This document shows positions 1-11,732 of a stretch of DNA of 64,000 bases, piece after piece. Under the pieces are notes generated by a model. It searched no databases. It saw only the letters and a list, made by a program, of their open reading frames with translations, and was not told the DNA's origin. The position numbers were made by a program, and so were the translations under genes. Positions within the stretch are counted from its first letter, which is position 1, and the number at the start of each line of letters is the position of its first letter. This stretch comes from Cavia porcellus (Eukaryota > Chordata > Mammalia > Rodentia > Caviidae), in the NCBI RefSeq assembly GCF_034190915.1, contig NW_026947507.1:30060001-30124000 (forward strand), given 5' to 3'.

Positions 1-184
1 TTGGAGGGACTTGCTGTCACTCCAGGGTCCAGCACCATGTTGGGCAGGTACCACACTGAGCCTGGCAGAGCTTGACACAGGTGAAACCCATCAAAGAATG
101 TGTATTTTAATATCATAGGGTAGAACACTGTAGACATCTAGTAAGTCCATTTAATCACAAATTTGGTTTAACTCTGATATTTCC

Positions 185-1260
185 TAGTTGACATTTTTGT
201 CTAGTTGGTCTATCTATTTGTGAGAGTGGGTCATTACAACTGTGTTAGAGCTTATTTGATTTTGTGTGTCTGTTAATATTTATTTTATATAGTTGGATGC
301 ACCCCTAATTGGTGTGTATATATTTATGATTTTTATCTCTTCATGGAGTTTTTCCTTAACAATATCTAGTGATCTTCTTTATCTCTTTTAATTAGTCTTA
401 GCTTGAAGTTCACATTATCTGCAAATAGAATTGCTACCCCTGCTTTTTTCTGGGTTTCTGTGGCATGGAGAATTGTTTCCCATCCTTTGACTTTCAATCT
501 GTGAATTTCTTTTTGAGTTAAATGTGTTTCTTGAATGCAGCATATTGGTTGATTTTGCTTCCTGATCCATTCTGCCAGTCTTTTTCTTTGACTGATGAGT
601 GGAGACCATGTACATTGATGGTTATAACTGATATGTACTGGATTATCTTTTTCATGTTATTTCCCTGTCAATTCCCATCCTCCCTCTTTCCCTTCCTGGT
701 AACTTCTTTCAATTCTTGTGCTTGTGGTCTTCATTTTCTCTTTCTAGTATAGTCTTCTGAGCATTCTGAAGAGCTGGTTTGGTGGTCATGAATTTCTTCA
801 GTTGTTCTTTGTTATGGAAGTATCATATTTCTCCATTTATTTTGAAATACAATTTTGCAGAGTACATCAATCTGGGTTGAAGGTTTATTTCTCTTAGGGC
901 TTGAAATACCTCAAGCTCTCCTTGATTTCAGGGTTCGTTTTGAGAAGTCTGCCGTGATTCTGATAGGCTTGCCTTTACAGATTTATCCAAAATAAATCTT
1001 TACCAAAGCATATAATAATCAAGATCCCAGAAATTCAGCACAAGTGGCTAGAGAAAAGAAACAAATAATCTGTAAAGGAAGCCCTAAAAGAAATAACCCT
1101 TAGCCTCTTTTGTTTTGATTCATTTCTCTCTGCACCTCAGCGATGATTTTTTTCATTCGCTTCTCCCATTTGTTTTTTCATGTCTATTGCTGTCATTCCA
1201 GAAAGTTCCAGTAGTTGGCTCCTGATTTTTTTTTAAATTTTATTTAAGGAGAAAAACTTC
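185..1260 (-). mobile_element. Old antisense L1 fragment (ORF2 endonuclease to ORF1 part)
   Basis: Read on the minus strand, 400-640 resembles the start of L1 ORF2, the endonuclease domain. The plus strand shows the usual antisense phrases, such as "ttgctacccctgc", "cttgaatgcagcatattgg" and "gaccatgtacattgatgg". The part from 770 to 1000 continues toward ORF1. All frames are broken by stops and shifts, so this is an inert relic. The ends are approximate, and an assignment to a HAL1-like half-L1 is equally possible. Confidence 0.6.
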
Positions 1261-2549
1261 TGATTTTCTTATTGTGCTCTGGACTTGTTCTGGGGTGGGC
1301 GAGGGACTCAGGCTGCATTTTGTTCTGTGTCTTGTCATCTTGTTTTCTATTTTTATTTTATTTTGTTTTCTGTGTTGGTGCTCCCGGGTTTCTTACGGTC
1401 CTTGCCCTACCCTATCTCTTCTACAACATCCTGTGTTTGCCAGTGACCGCCTCGGTGCTGAGCTGAGTCCCTCCTGAGAGCCATGGTTGGGTGCTAGGAG
1501 AGCCACGCGCAGTCCAAGCCTTAGAGCAGAGATGTAACTTGCTGACAGGATCTGACATCACGCTGTAACCGCTTGGTTTTGTTTTCCACATACCCGTATG
1601 TGGGTAAAAAGTTTAATCCTACATTTTCCCTCTGATATTGCATCAGCTTTTCTCTGTGCTCTCTGGCATAGATAAGCTGTGCTTTACCTATCAGACCCCT
1701 GACTATTGAGTATTTGAGCATTTTCAGTTTCCCCTGCTATAAACATGGCAGTGATGCTGACGTCTTTGCATTATTTAAGAGAGTGGGAACTGTCCTGTTG
1801 CTACCCCTACATTCTCTGAGCCGTATTCATTGCCTATGTGTTATTTAGGATTTTCCTCTTTGACCTTTGTTACGAAGGCAGTGTTGCACGAAGCATGCTG
1901 ATACACATGCGTGTGTTTCTGGGTGTGCATCCCTGGGATTAAGCCCTTTAGAAGGACCCCCCCCCCCAGAGGAGCAGACACCGATTGACCCGCGTGGGTG
2001 CAGGCAGCAGGAACCGAGCGCCCATGGGGAGCCGCGCCCCGCTGTTGCCACTGTGCATTGTGCCTTGATACGGGCTTCAGTTTTTATTTATTGGATTACA
2101 GGTGAGGCTGCATTCTTACTTTTTTATTGGCCATTTGTCCATAGAGTGCTTTTTCACCCTTTTAAAGGCAAACTAGGACGAACACAGAGGTCTACGTTAA
2201 GCACCACTGGGACACCTCGGCACCAGCGGCTCCTGAGACGGGCTGCTTCTGGGCTTCTCTAGCTCCCCAGATCTTCAGTATTGAACCCACGGGATGGAAA
2301 ACCCCAGCGCCAGCCCAGCCTCAGGCTTATCTTAGTGAGGCTTCCTGGTCCTTCTTCGCCTCGGTTCACCCAGGGGTAGACTGAAAAGACCACAAATCAT
2401 ACACTTTCTTCCAAGTATGAGGACGCCGCAGGCTTGCTGTAAATATGAAAGAAGACCTTGGATGTTCCAAGTGTTGACTGGAGTTAATTTTCCACTACAG
2501 CACCTGCCAGGTGGGGAACTACGGGAATGTCAGACAGTAACAACCTTAC
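1261..2549. other. Intergenic, no gene recognised
   Basis: Mostly unique sequence with a short poly-C run near 1961-1971. A plus-strand open frame at 1867-2262 has no recognisable domain, no splice-site support and no similarity I can name. I do not call a gene here. Confidence 0.5.
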
Positions 2550-2975
2550 CTGCCAGATGTGGCAGCACAGGCCTGTAATCCCAGTATAGTGTGTGGGAAG
2601 CCGAAGCAAGAAGATCAGCAGGAGTTCAAGCCAGCCTGGGCTACATAGTGAGTTCAAAGCCAGCCTGAATTACATAGTAAAAAGTAAAAGAACAAGCTTA
2701 CTTAAATGGTTTATATTGCAAAGATCAAGGCAGCAAAAACTTTTGATTGTCCAGATAGCTCTTCTGAGAACTCTTTCCCAACCATCTCTCCCTGAACCCT
2801 GTCTAAATGATCAGAAATGAAGCTGAATGGCACATGCCTGTAATCTCAGCACTCAGGAGGCTGAGGCAGGAGGATTGCTGCAAGTTCAAGGCCAGCCTGG
2901 GCTACACAGTGAGACAGGGCCATCCTAAATTACACAGCAAGATCTTATTTCAAAAAGAAGAAAAGAAAAACAAAA
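2550..2975 (+). mobile_element. Two B1-type SINEs in tandem
   Basis: B1-like copies lie at about 2550-2690 and 2819-2960. Each has the 7SL-derived box "cctgtaat(c)ccag", then "gaggctgaggcaggagg" (degraded in the first copy), a duplicated "gccagcctg" segment and a short A-rich end. Confidence 0.75.
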
Positions 2976-4528
2976 GATGAGCAATGGGTTGACCTTGTTA
3001 TCAACAACTGCCCCCAAATGGGTTGATCCTACTCCTTCGGAAATGGGAAACTCTCCTTAGGTGACAGGAATACAAGTTAAGAAACACTGGGACACCTGGC
3101 CAGCACTGGCAAAGGCTTGATCCTTAGCACTGTGAAAAAGTCCAGAGGGAGACTGGGGAAATTCTGGGAACAGCAGCAGAGACAGCTGATCAGCAAGTAG
3201 AAAAGGAGGTGGGGGACAAATGCGAAGCTTTTCCTTGATTACTGTGATGCTGCCGCTCTAGTCCAGCCCAGCCCTACGCCCACCTTCTCAGCCCTGTCTA
3301 AGGTTCATTTCCTTAGCTCCAGACAAGCGAATTCCAGATAAAACCACCCAACCCCTCTGTCCACAGCCCTATCCGAAAAGGAAAAATTTGCTACTATTTC
3401 AAACCAGCAAGGAAGTGCTATATCTTCTCTCCTACTGACCTCTGCCCATCTGTCCTCTTCTCGTCTGCAGAGTGAAACTACTTGAAAACCATTTCCTATT
3501 GAAGTGTTCCTATGAGATGTAAACAATTTAATTACGAACCTGAACCACTGGGTTAGTAAACACAGTCTGCCTGAGTGCAGGGTTTCATGTGGTTGCCTGC
3601 AGTGCCCCTCATTCTCAAAAAGAACTGCAAACTTTCTAACGGATACTCCAAGCTATTGTTCATAACTAAGTGTGGTCTTACAAAGCCGAGTGAGCATGTT
3701 TCGAAACATCAAGATCTGAAGGGTTTTTCCTATGAAAAACCTCTCTCCACCTGAGAGGATGAAGTGCAGATGAGTGTGACTGTCGTCCAGGCTTGTGACT
3801 ATTCCCAAACCTCTGAACTGCACCTTTGAAAATGGTGAAGTTTATGATGTGGGAATCAAGTGTCTATAAAAATCAAAATGAATGACAATCAACCAGATAC
3901 TTAGCCCTGTGAATAATAAATGGCTAAATTAGACATAATAAAATAATAAAATTAAATTAGGGGATGACCCCAGCACTGTGCTACCCTCCGCTGTCCCCGA
4001 CCTAGAATAAAAAGTCTGGGCTCTGACCTTTACCCATCTTCCAGGGAAAAGGAAGGAGAGGAAGAGGAAAAAGCAAAAAGGATGGAAAGGGGTGTCTGGA
4101 GAGAGTTCTCCATGTCACCCCTTTTCATTGTCCCTGGGATGGAGCTGTCTGTTCCCCCTCTTCCTGGGAACCTGGGCTTCCCCTGTTAATGTCCCAAACA
4201 AATCACAGCGCAAGGCTCAACCCATGAGGATCCCTAAAACAAATCAGAGCTTTGTCTCTCGGACAAGCACTGCTTTTCCTTTGCTTGTTAACTGCTGATT
4301 ACAGGGCTCAGGATGCTCTTTGCTCTCTGAGTGGCACTTGAAGAGGACACTTGAAGAGGACACTGTAGGATGACAAGACGGGAGATAAATTTCCTAAATG
4401 AAGTGTAACTGGGAAGTCTTTGTTCCATGGTTCAGGCCGCCAAAGAAGAAAGTTCTCACTGAGTCAGCCCCCATTCCAGACAAAGACTCCTAAGGAAACC
4501 TAATGAGGCCTTTAGAAATTGTATCTAT
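2976..4528. other. Intergenic, no gene recognised
   Basis: No SINE, splice-supported exon or long frame is recognisable. A direct 13-bp tandem duplication (cacttgaagagga) sits at 4335-4360. AT-rich sequence at 3890-3960 looks like low-complexity DNA. Confidence 0.5.
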
Positions 4529-4770
4529 TAGCAACTTGCTAGCACAGAACCGTAATCCCAGTATTTGGGAGACTGAGGCAGGAGGGTGGCTAGTACAGGG
4601 CAAGCCTGGCCTACATGGTGATACCTTATCTTGAAAAACTAATGGAAACCTGAGCTGGGTGTGGCAGTGTACATCTGTAATCTCAGCACTCAGAAAGCTG
4701 AGGCAGAAAGGTCTCCATGAGTTCATGGCCAGCCTGAACTACATAAGTAATACCCTGTATCCAAAACCCA
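4529..4770 (+). mobile_element. Two diverged B1-type SINEs
   Basis: Copies lie at about 4529-4641 and 4652-4769. The second has the more typical box ("gtaatctcagcactcag") and a tail ending in "ccaaaaccca". Both are well diverged. Confidence 0.7.
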
Positions 4771-6734
4771 AATAAATCTACCAGCATGCACCTTGAGACC
4801 ATAATGTTACGTGAAATAACCCAGATGCAAAAGCTTAAATACCATAAGATTTCTCTTATACAAGAAACCCAAAATGTAAATAAAGAGCAAAGTAAGATAG
4901 TAGAAAGCAGGAAGATAGTCTTTAGCAAAAGGAAAGAGACCAAACAATGGAGGGAGGGAGGAAAAAGGGGAGGAGAAGGGGCTGAGAAATGAATTAAGAT
5001 ATGTGATCTACCCATAGCAATATCTTACAAGAAGTGTGATAAGTATAGACTGCAAATGTGTACTCATAAAGATATGGTATTAAAAACAGGCAAAAAAAAA
5101 TAAATTGTATTCAGTAATTTTTTAAAAAACTAATTAAAAATAGTAACAATTTTCCCATCCAAAAATATAGCTCAGCTGCAGTGTCTGCCTGGCAAGGTCT
5201 TGCAATTCTTGGTATCCTGCCCCCCCTCAATTGAAGTGAATATGTTTTTGTAGATGGAAGATTTAAATCATGACTTTGTAACGAAGCAGTGACATTGTAA
5301 GTTGCATAGACCATTCAGATAACCATTACTTCTCTTTCAAAATGTTTTGTGACACGCTTGTCCTACCCATTGTCATAGTTTATGTAAACAGCTGCCTGTG
5401 ACCAGTGGTAGGGAAATGGGACCTGTTACTGTTCAGGAAAAGCCTCACTGTCTTACTGAAGGCACCGGTTCTAATAATACTGGCTAACAGGTGCAAACTG
5501 TTTTCTGTGCACTGATTACTTCTAAGCATTTTACATGTACTAACTCATTTAAAATTTTACCACATAACTGTAATAGATACCTATTAATATTACAAATACA
5601 CTACTGTATTAGCCTTGTAGGGACAGCAGTTTTGTTGTTCTTTGCCGTTGTTAAGCAAGAAGATTCAAATTTAAAGTAAAATCAAGACAGCGAGTAGGCT
5701 TGGTTAGCCGCACCCATCCTTCCAGAGTCTGCTTGCAGAGCTTCTGCACTGTCTCACTGCAGCGGAGCCCCGCCACCCCTCAGCGCCTTTCCTAGGTTTC
5801 CGTCTGTAGCTGCCGGGTTTGGCTCCGGAGTCTCTTGGGCTGAAGTGAGCTCTGAGCTCTGCCCCTCATCCGCAGGGCTGGGTAGGACCTGCTGTAAGCG
5901 GGTGTGAAGGCAAAAGCCCCCCAGCGCTGTGAACAGGGGCGCATCCCGCTGTGCTTCCCCTCTTCTATACCAGCCCGCTGATGTGCAGAAAACAGCCAGG
6001 CATGAATGCAGGGAGGGAGGACAGAGACCGGGTAGAAAGCCACTGGAATGGACACTTGCGGTGGGGACTGGTCCTGGGCTAGATTAGGGACAGCGCAGCA
6101 GGCTGGAGGCAGACAGCCTTTCCATCTGTTTTACAGCTGAAGGCGGTAAGATCCTCTGTTGGTGGAGTGTAGGTTACCTCCAAGTTCGCTGCCCTTCAGT
6201 ACGGGTTGAAAACGACTGGAGAAGTCCACAGGAGAGAAAGCTAGGACGCTGGAGAGTTCTTGTTTTCAGTATTTTAAAGTTGAGATGCCATTAGATACCA
6301 AGTGGCAACCTCCCCCGTCGGCATTTTACTATGAGTCTGTGATGTAGAGAAAGTGAACCTCTTTTTTCCTTCCTTCTCCCAGCCTGTCCTCAAAGATTCA
6401 ATGAATTAATTTCAAGGTGTAAATTGTGATAGAAATTTTATAGATTCCCCTGAGAGATAATTTCGCTCTTCCTGTCTCTTCTCCTCACCTCCCTCTCCTC
6501 CTCTTCTGTCCCTCTCTCCCTGCTTCCCCATCTCTTTCTCTTTCTTGGGGCAGGCTAGGTACTAGCACAGGGCCTCAGGCATTCTGGGTGAGTACTTTAT
6601 CACTGAACTACATCCTCTTCTTGTTTTTAAATTTTGCACCTCTCGAAAACTCCTACGATGAACACACAAGCAAACATATCACATAGCTTCTCTTATATGA
6701 GAAACTCAAAATATAAATAAATTAAAGAGCACAG
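4771..6734. other. Intergenic, no gene recognised
   Basis: Contains a purine-rich stretch at 4946-4990 and a moderately GC-rich, CpG-containing patch at 5700-6120. No promoter-plus-donor arrangement or coding exon could be supported. Confidence 0.45.
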
Positions 6735-6885
6735 TAGGGCTAGGGAATATAGCTCAGCCTGCCTGGCAAGCTCAAGGTCCTGAGTTCGATTTCTGCTACA
6801 CAATAAAGCAAGCAAGCAAGCACAGTAAAAGAGGATGATGGGAAACAGGAAGTATTTCTTTTGCAAATAAATAAATAAATAAATA
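6735..6885 (+). mobile_element. ID-like SINE followed by an (AAAT)n tract
   Basis: A tRNA-derived unit with "atagctcagc" (A box) and "gagttcgattt" (B box) ends near 6806. A short aaat-repeat run lies at about 6864-6885. Confidence 0.65.
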
Positions 6886-6989
6886 ACGGGGGGTGGGGGA
6901 CCAACAGATGGAGGGAGGGGCAGAGGATGAAAAAGAATTGGGGTGTGCCCCTGGCTCAGTGTCCTCATCATGGGCTGCACACACCTACT

Positions 6990-7790
6990 AATCAAAATAA
7001 TAATGTAAAAAAAAATGCACTGTTCAACTCCCGAGCCCCAGCGCCTCCGGATGTAACTGTGTTTGGTGGCAGGGCTGAGGTGGGCTGCAGATGAAAACCA
7101 GTCCCGGGACCCCAACATTAAGGCACTGTCCGCGCGCCCCTCCGTCCACCAGTGACGCCCATCCCGGGCCAAGCCCGAGCTCTCCGCCCAAAGGTACTGC
7201 AGAAACCGGAGCTCAGACGGAAACCTGAGCTCAGACACAGCGCTAACCAAACCACCGCCCTTCAGCTACTTGCAAACCGTCTCCCTTTCCTTCCTCTTTT
7301 GGAAACAGATGGCAGGAAATCTTGAACGCTGTTGCATAAACAGCCAAAGGGAAAGAGAACGTGCACACACCCACAGTCCAACCTTCGGGGCTTCTGGCGG
7401 CCCGATCGCTGTTCCCCAGCCAAGACGTGAGAATCTGAAAAGCACTCAGAGTCACTAAGCTCCCCAGAGCCTGGCACCACGACTGTCCAGCACCCAAATA
7501 CAGGCAGCACGCCTTGGGCAGAGAGGGAGACGCTCAAGAATCCTTCGGATTCCTCTGCGGAAGAAACGCTGGTGTGCTCTTTAACCTTGTGTCGTAGGCC
7601 GAGGACAACCTGAAGCAGAGACCACGTCGGTGGGCCCACTGTTTTAGGGTGCCGAGATGTCCATGCAAAGGCCACTCCCAAAGCAAGAAAAAAAGTGTCG
7701 GAAATGCAGCCTCTTGTGTGTATCATATCTCCTGGGAAGTTAGAATGCCCTGACATTCGTTTCTGCAGTGAACTGATTTACAGCTTCCTG
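6990..7790. other. Unique GC-moderate intergenic segment
   Basis: SINE-free sequence with scattered CpGs. Overlapping minus-strand open frames at 7262-7756 (164 codons) and 7243-7497 lack a recognisable domain and are not joined by convincing splice sites. I leave it unannotated as a gene. Confidence 0.4.
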
Positions 7791-7799
7791 TGCCATTTA

Positions 7800-9305
7800 A
7801 AATTCTCTACTGTGGAGCATGCCTGGTAATCCCAGCACTCACAGGCTGAGGCCGGAGTTTGAGGCCATAAGTTTGAGGCCAGTCTGTATTGCAGAACGAG
7901 ACCTTGTCTCAAAAAATAAATAAAATAAAAATCTCAATCATCTGAGATTTTTATAAAGGCAATATTGAAGGAAACGGTTGTGAAAAAGAGCAACTAGGCC
8001 AGGTGACAACACCTATAATTCTCCCTGCTCGAGAGTCAGGGAGGAGGATGGCCCGTCTGGCTCTATCAGCCTAGGCAAGTTAGCATGACCTTCTCTCAAA
8101 GTGCAATTTAAAGAACTGAACTTTAGCCAGGAATGGTGAATTGAATTTCAGCTAGGTATGTGTGTCTGTAATCCCAGCACTCAGGAGGCTGAGGCAGGAG
8201 GATCATTGCAAGTTTGAGGCCAGCCTAAACAATATATCGAGATACGGTCTCAAAAAACCTAAAATTAATTAATTAAATTAACTTTAAAGGGCTGGGGTTG
8301 TAGCTCAGCGGTAGATTGCGCTTGTCAAACTTGTATGAGCCCCTAGGTTCAATCTCCCATACCACCACTGAAGAAAAAATTGGCCTTAGTGACGGTGGTG
8401 GTGGCGGTGGCGGCGGCAGCGGTGATAAAAGTTGGGGGTATTTTTTGTCAGTTCTCCCTCTGTATTGCTCAGCAGGCTGGCCTCAAAATCAAGGTTCATG
8501 TGATCCTCCTGCTTCAGCCTCCTAAGGGCATACTGCTGTTTTCATTCAAAGTATAAGGTTTTAAAATTCTCTGGCTATTGAGGTATATCAGCCTCCTAGC
8601 ATACTGCATGGCACATTCTAAGTGCAAATCAAATAACAAGTCACTTCGCTGGAAAACCTTTTCAAACACAGCATCCATCTTCTCGTCTTAGAAACAATGG
8701 ATTGTGTCCACTGGACCAGAAACCTCAGCCGATTGCGGCCTCCGCAACTGACGGAGGAGCAGCACCGCCCAGTGGGTGGCTGGGGAACTGCACCCCTAAA
8801 GGCAGGCGGGGGTCGGGTAAATTGATTGCTCAGGTGACACAAGGTGGGTGGGGTCCTTTCAGCCCTGCGCCGCTGCCCCAGCCTCCGACCTGGAGTGGTT
8901 TAGGGTACATGGTTAGGAGTGTTAGAGGTGGTAGAAGGCTAAGGAGGTCTGGGAAATTTCATACCACGAACCATTTCTCCACTAGGGATGATACCGTAGG
9001 CCCGGGAAGGCTGAGACAGAGGATCACAAGTTGTGGTACAACTTGGGGAGCTTAGTGACTTCAGTGAAACCCCGTCTTAAAATGTAAAAAAAAAAAATTA
9101 AGGGACTGGAGATGTCGCCTGAGGCAAAGGCCCAGAAGGAAATGAGCGGGAGAAAGTGAGGAGGAGGGAGAGGAAGGGGGGAGGGAGGGAAGAGAATGAA
9201 TATGAATATTCCTCTCAGGCCCTGTGATTCCAGCTGGGAGGCTGAGCCAGGAGGATGAGTGTGAGGTCGCCCAAACTGCACATCCAGATCCTGTCTCAAA
9301 AGAGC
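7800..9305. mobile_element. SINE cluster with GGT/GGC repeat
   Basis: B1-like copies lie on the + strand at about 7813-7931, 7995-8105 (old), 8150-8262, 8985-9100 and 9205-9305. An ID-like copy on + is at 8288-8378, and a minus-strand partial B1 is at 8440-8540. A trinucleotide run (ggt/ggc) lies at about 8394-8424, next to the ID tail. Confidence 0.65.
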
Positions 9306-9539
9306 TAACTAATTTATGTAAACGGGCTAAGGGGAGAAGCCATGCTGGGTCTGGGAAAAGCGCAAGGAGAAACCAGTTGGCCTTCCTGTAAGCCACACAA
9401 GGCATAGGGGGCCCACAAACAACTGAACGCTGCATTGTTGACTGACTTTGCAGGCCAAAGGCTGGTAGTCTGAGCATCTATTAGGAAGGTAACAGTGTGC
9501 AACACAGCAGCTATGGGGGGTTCCTTCTGTCTTGCTTTG

Positions 9540-9780
9540 GAGGTCCAACATCGTTCTCACTGTTCTGTTTTGTTCCAATTTATTGTTTTGTTTTATTTGG
9601 TTTTTCTATGTCAGGTGATATAGACAACTATTGTGACGATAACAAAATATATTACGGTAGCCACTGTTAATTTCCTATTATCGTGTTTTGAAGTTCTGCA
9701 CCACTTTCATTGTTTTCTGTTTTGTTGTTGTTGTTGTTGTTGTTTTGTTTTATTCTCTTTAAAATAAACTCATAAAATAA
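9540..9780 (+). mobile_element. L1 3'UTR-like fragment with (GTT)n
   Basis: The words "tgatatagacaa" and "ggtagccact", and an A-rich end at 9762-9780, resemble the 3' part of the longer L1 at 11,733-14,045. A (ttg)n microsatellite lies at about 9721-9745. I read it as a second L1 3' end. Confidence 0.5.
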
Positions 9781-9783
9781 AAG

Positions 9784-9938
9784 GACTGGGGTGCCAGACT
9801 GCTGACTCACACCTGTAATCCCAGCGGTCGGGAGGCTGAGGCAGAAGGAGGCTGCGAGTTCAAAGCTACATAGAGGGTTCAAGTCCAGCCTGAATTAATT
9901 ACACAGGAAGACTCTGTCTCAAAAAACCAAAACCAAAC
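9784..9938 (+). mobile_element. B1-type SINE
   Basis: A near-complete copy with "cacctgtaatcccagcggtc", the duplicated right-hand segment and the tail "ctctgtctcaaaaaacc". Confidence 0.8.
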
Positions 9939-10437
9939 AAATCACAAGCAAAGGGGCCTGTGAGTTGGCTGTCCAAGTGCAAGCCAGGCCCTGAGGCAGG
10001 CGGGAGATGAGCGCCAGACTGGGGAGAAATATTCACCAGAACCCCCCTGGGATTCAGCCTGCCCCGTCCCCGAACCCCTGCTGAGGAAGTCTCTCAGCGG
10101 GGTGATAGAGCCCTGGGAGGCCACTGCTGCTATGCTGCTGAACTGAATCAGAAGGCGCTCCTGCCGCCTCCTCACCTTGGCCTCAGCTGTTGCCATGGAG
10201 ACCGATGGACGCACAGGGTGAGGAGGGGTCGTCTGGCTGTGCGCCTGCGCAGTCCACGTTCTAGTGCTGACAGCGCCCCCCCCCCTCGCTGGCAGTGACA
10301 CATTTCACACCTTCAAGGCTCTTTTCTGAGCTGCACACAGGCTTGGGAGGAAGGCAGGATAATGTGCTCAGGGTAAAAGGTGTCCTCAAACTATTTAGCA
10401 ACTTAGCGAGGGGCTGTTTAAAAAATATAACATAAAG

Positions 10438-10765
10438 GAAAGGCTTGAAATGTAGCTCCATAGGAAGGCTCTGGGTTCAGGCCCAGTACCGCACACATGC
10501 ACACACACAACTTTCAAGCACTGAAACATGGAAGGCAGAAAAAAGATAGTAAGAAAGGAAGGAAGGAAGGAAGGAAGGAAGGAAGGAAGGAAGAAAGGAA
10601 GACGAGTGAAAGAAATAAAGAACCAGCCAGACATGATACAGCACACCTGCAATCCCAGCACTTGGGGAGGCTGAGGCAGGAGGATCTCCGTGAGTTCAAG
10701 GCCAGCCTGAGCTCCAGCAAGACCTTGTCTAAAAACAAAAAAAAAAAAAAAAAAAAAAAAGAAGG
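10438..10765 (+). mobile_element. ID-like SINE, (GGAA)n microsatellite and B1 SINE
   Basis: An ID-like unit at 10,438-10,500 runs into "cacacac". A GGAA repeat occupies about 10,553-10,600. A B1 copy with a long A-tail follows at 10,624-10,762. Open frames across this stretch (10,497-10,979 plus strand; 10,514-10,846 minus strand) are translations of repeats. Confidence 0.75.
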
Positions 10766-11723
10766 AAGGACGATGGAAGGCAGAGCTATGTATGCCATGT
10801 CATCTGTCCTCCAGACACTGGGAAGGGCTGTTTTCCAGCCACTCACCTTCCAGCAGACTCTCTCCAGCCCTTATGGAGGCGCAGGGTGCAGGAAGCAGTG
10901 GCCACCGGCAGTGCCCACCTCCTTAAGCCCTGCGTGCAGATCTGAGATCCGCGGGGCCAGCTTACCCTTTGGACGGTGAATCCTTCAGGCTCAGGGGCCA
11001 ACCCACTCCCGTGAGGCCGGCTCTGCTGCCGCCTGGGAGGGACTAGGGAGACACTGTCACCATGCCCAGGGCTCACTGCTCACCCTCTGGCCATGGTAGG
11101 AAGTGGGGATGCCTGCTTGGTACGCAGCTGCCACTTGCAGCTCTCGGGAGGGACTTGCTGCTCTAAAGCATGAACGCAAAGGCCCACGGTGGACTAACTA
11201 ATGGTCACTAACATGCAGCTGAACTGAGTCGGCCTGGTGAGGGGTATGCTAGGCCCACCGAGGACTGTTGCCAACAGCACAAAAGGAGAACTAGGGGTGG
11301 AGTGGAGATGGTGTCCTGCTGATCCTCCTGGGGAAGCTTGTCACACTGGCTTTCCTGATATGAGCTCAGCGGTTCTCATCAGAGGAGCTCGGGTCCTCGC
11401 TGTCCCTGAGGGTGGCTGCGGTTCTCTTCAGGGGAGCTCTGATCCTTACCTTGAGCATCGCTTGCTGGCTCCTGTGCAGATCCCTCAGCCTGGCACAGAT
11501 TCTTCATCCTGGGATGCAGGCTTTCTAGCTGCCACCACTGGGCCCTTCCAGTGCAGATCCTTGGTACAGACTTGTATGAGACATTTATCATGGTCTCCAG
11601 GCCTCCAGCATGGGGGACATTACTATAGATTTCAGGCCCTCAGCTGGATTCTTTGGGTCTCTAATATGTGCAAAGATCTTTTGCCCTCTTCTGCACTTGA
11701 ATCTTTGGGTGAATATTTAAAAT
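10766..11723. other. Intergenic unique or old repeat sequence, no gene recognised
   Basis: A 162-codon plus-strand frame at 11,237-11,725 has no recognisable domain. It ends beside the target site of the L1 insertion. The composition could reflect an old dispersed repeat, but I cannot name one. Confidence 0.4.
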
Positions 11724-11732
11724 AATCCTATA
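11724..11732. repeat. Left target-site duplication of the L1
   Basis: Sequence aatcctata, repeated exactly at 14,046-14,054 just after the L1 A-tail. Confidence 0.55.

Noticed and set aside
1867..2262. 131-codon plus-strand open frame
   Set aside because: Contains a poly-proline run from a poly-C tract and lacks any recognisable feature.
7262..7756. 164-codon minus-strand open frame
   Set aside because: No domain, no family resemblance, no splice or promoter context. An overlapping frame of similar quality exists on the same strand.
8288..8378. tRNA-like sequences with A and B boxes
   Set aside because: These are ID-family SINE copies with A-rich tails. They do not fold as complete functional tRNA genes.
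10497..10979. Open frame rich in K, G and R
   Set aside because: A translation of a GGAA microsatellite, a B1 SINE and its A-tail.
11237..11725. 162-codon plus-strand open frame
   Set aside because: No recognisable protein. It lies in sequence that may be an old repeat next to an L1.
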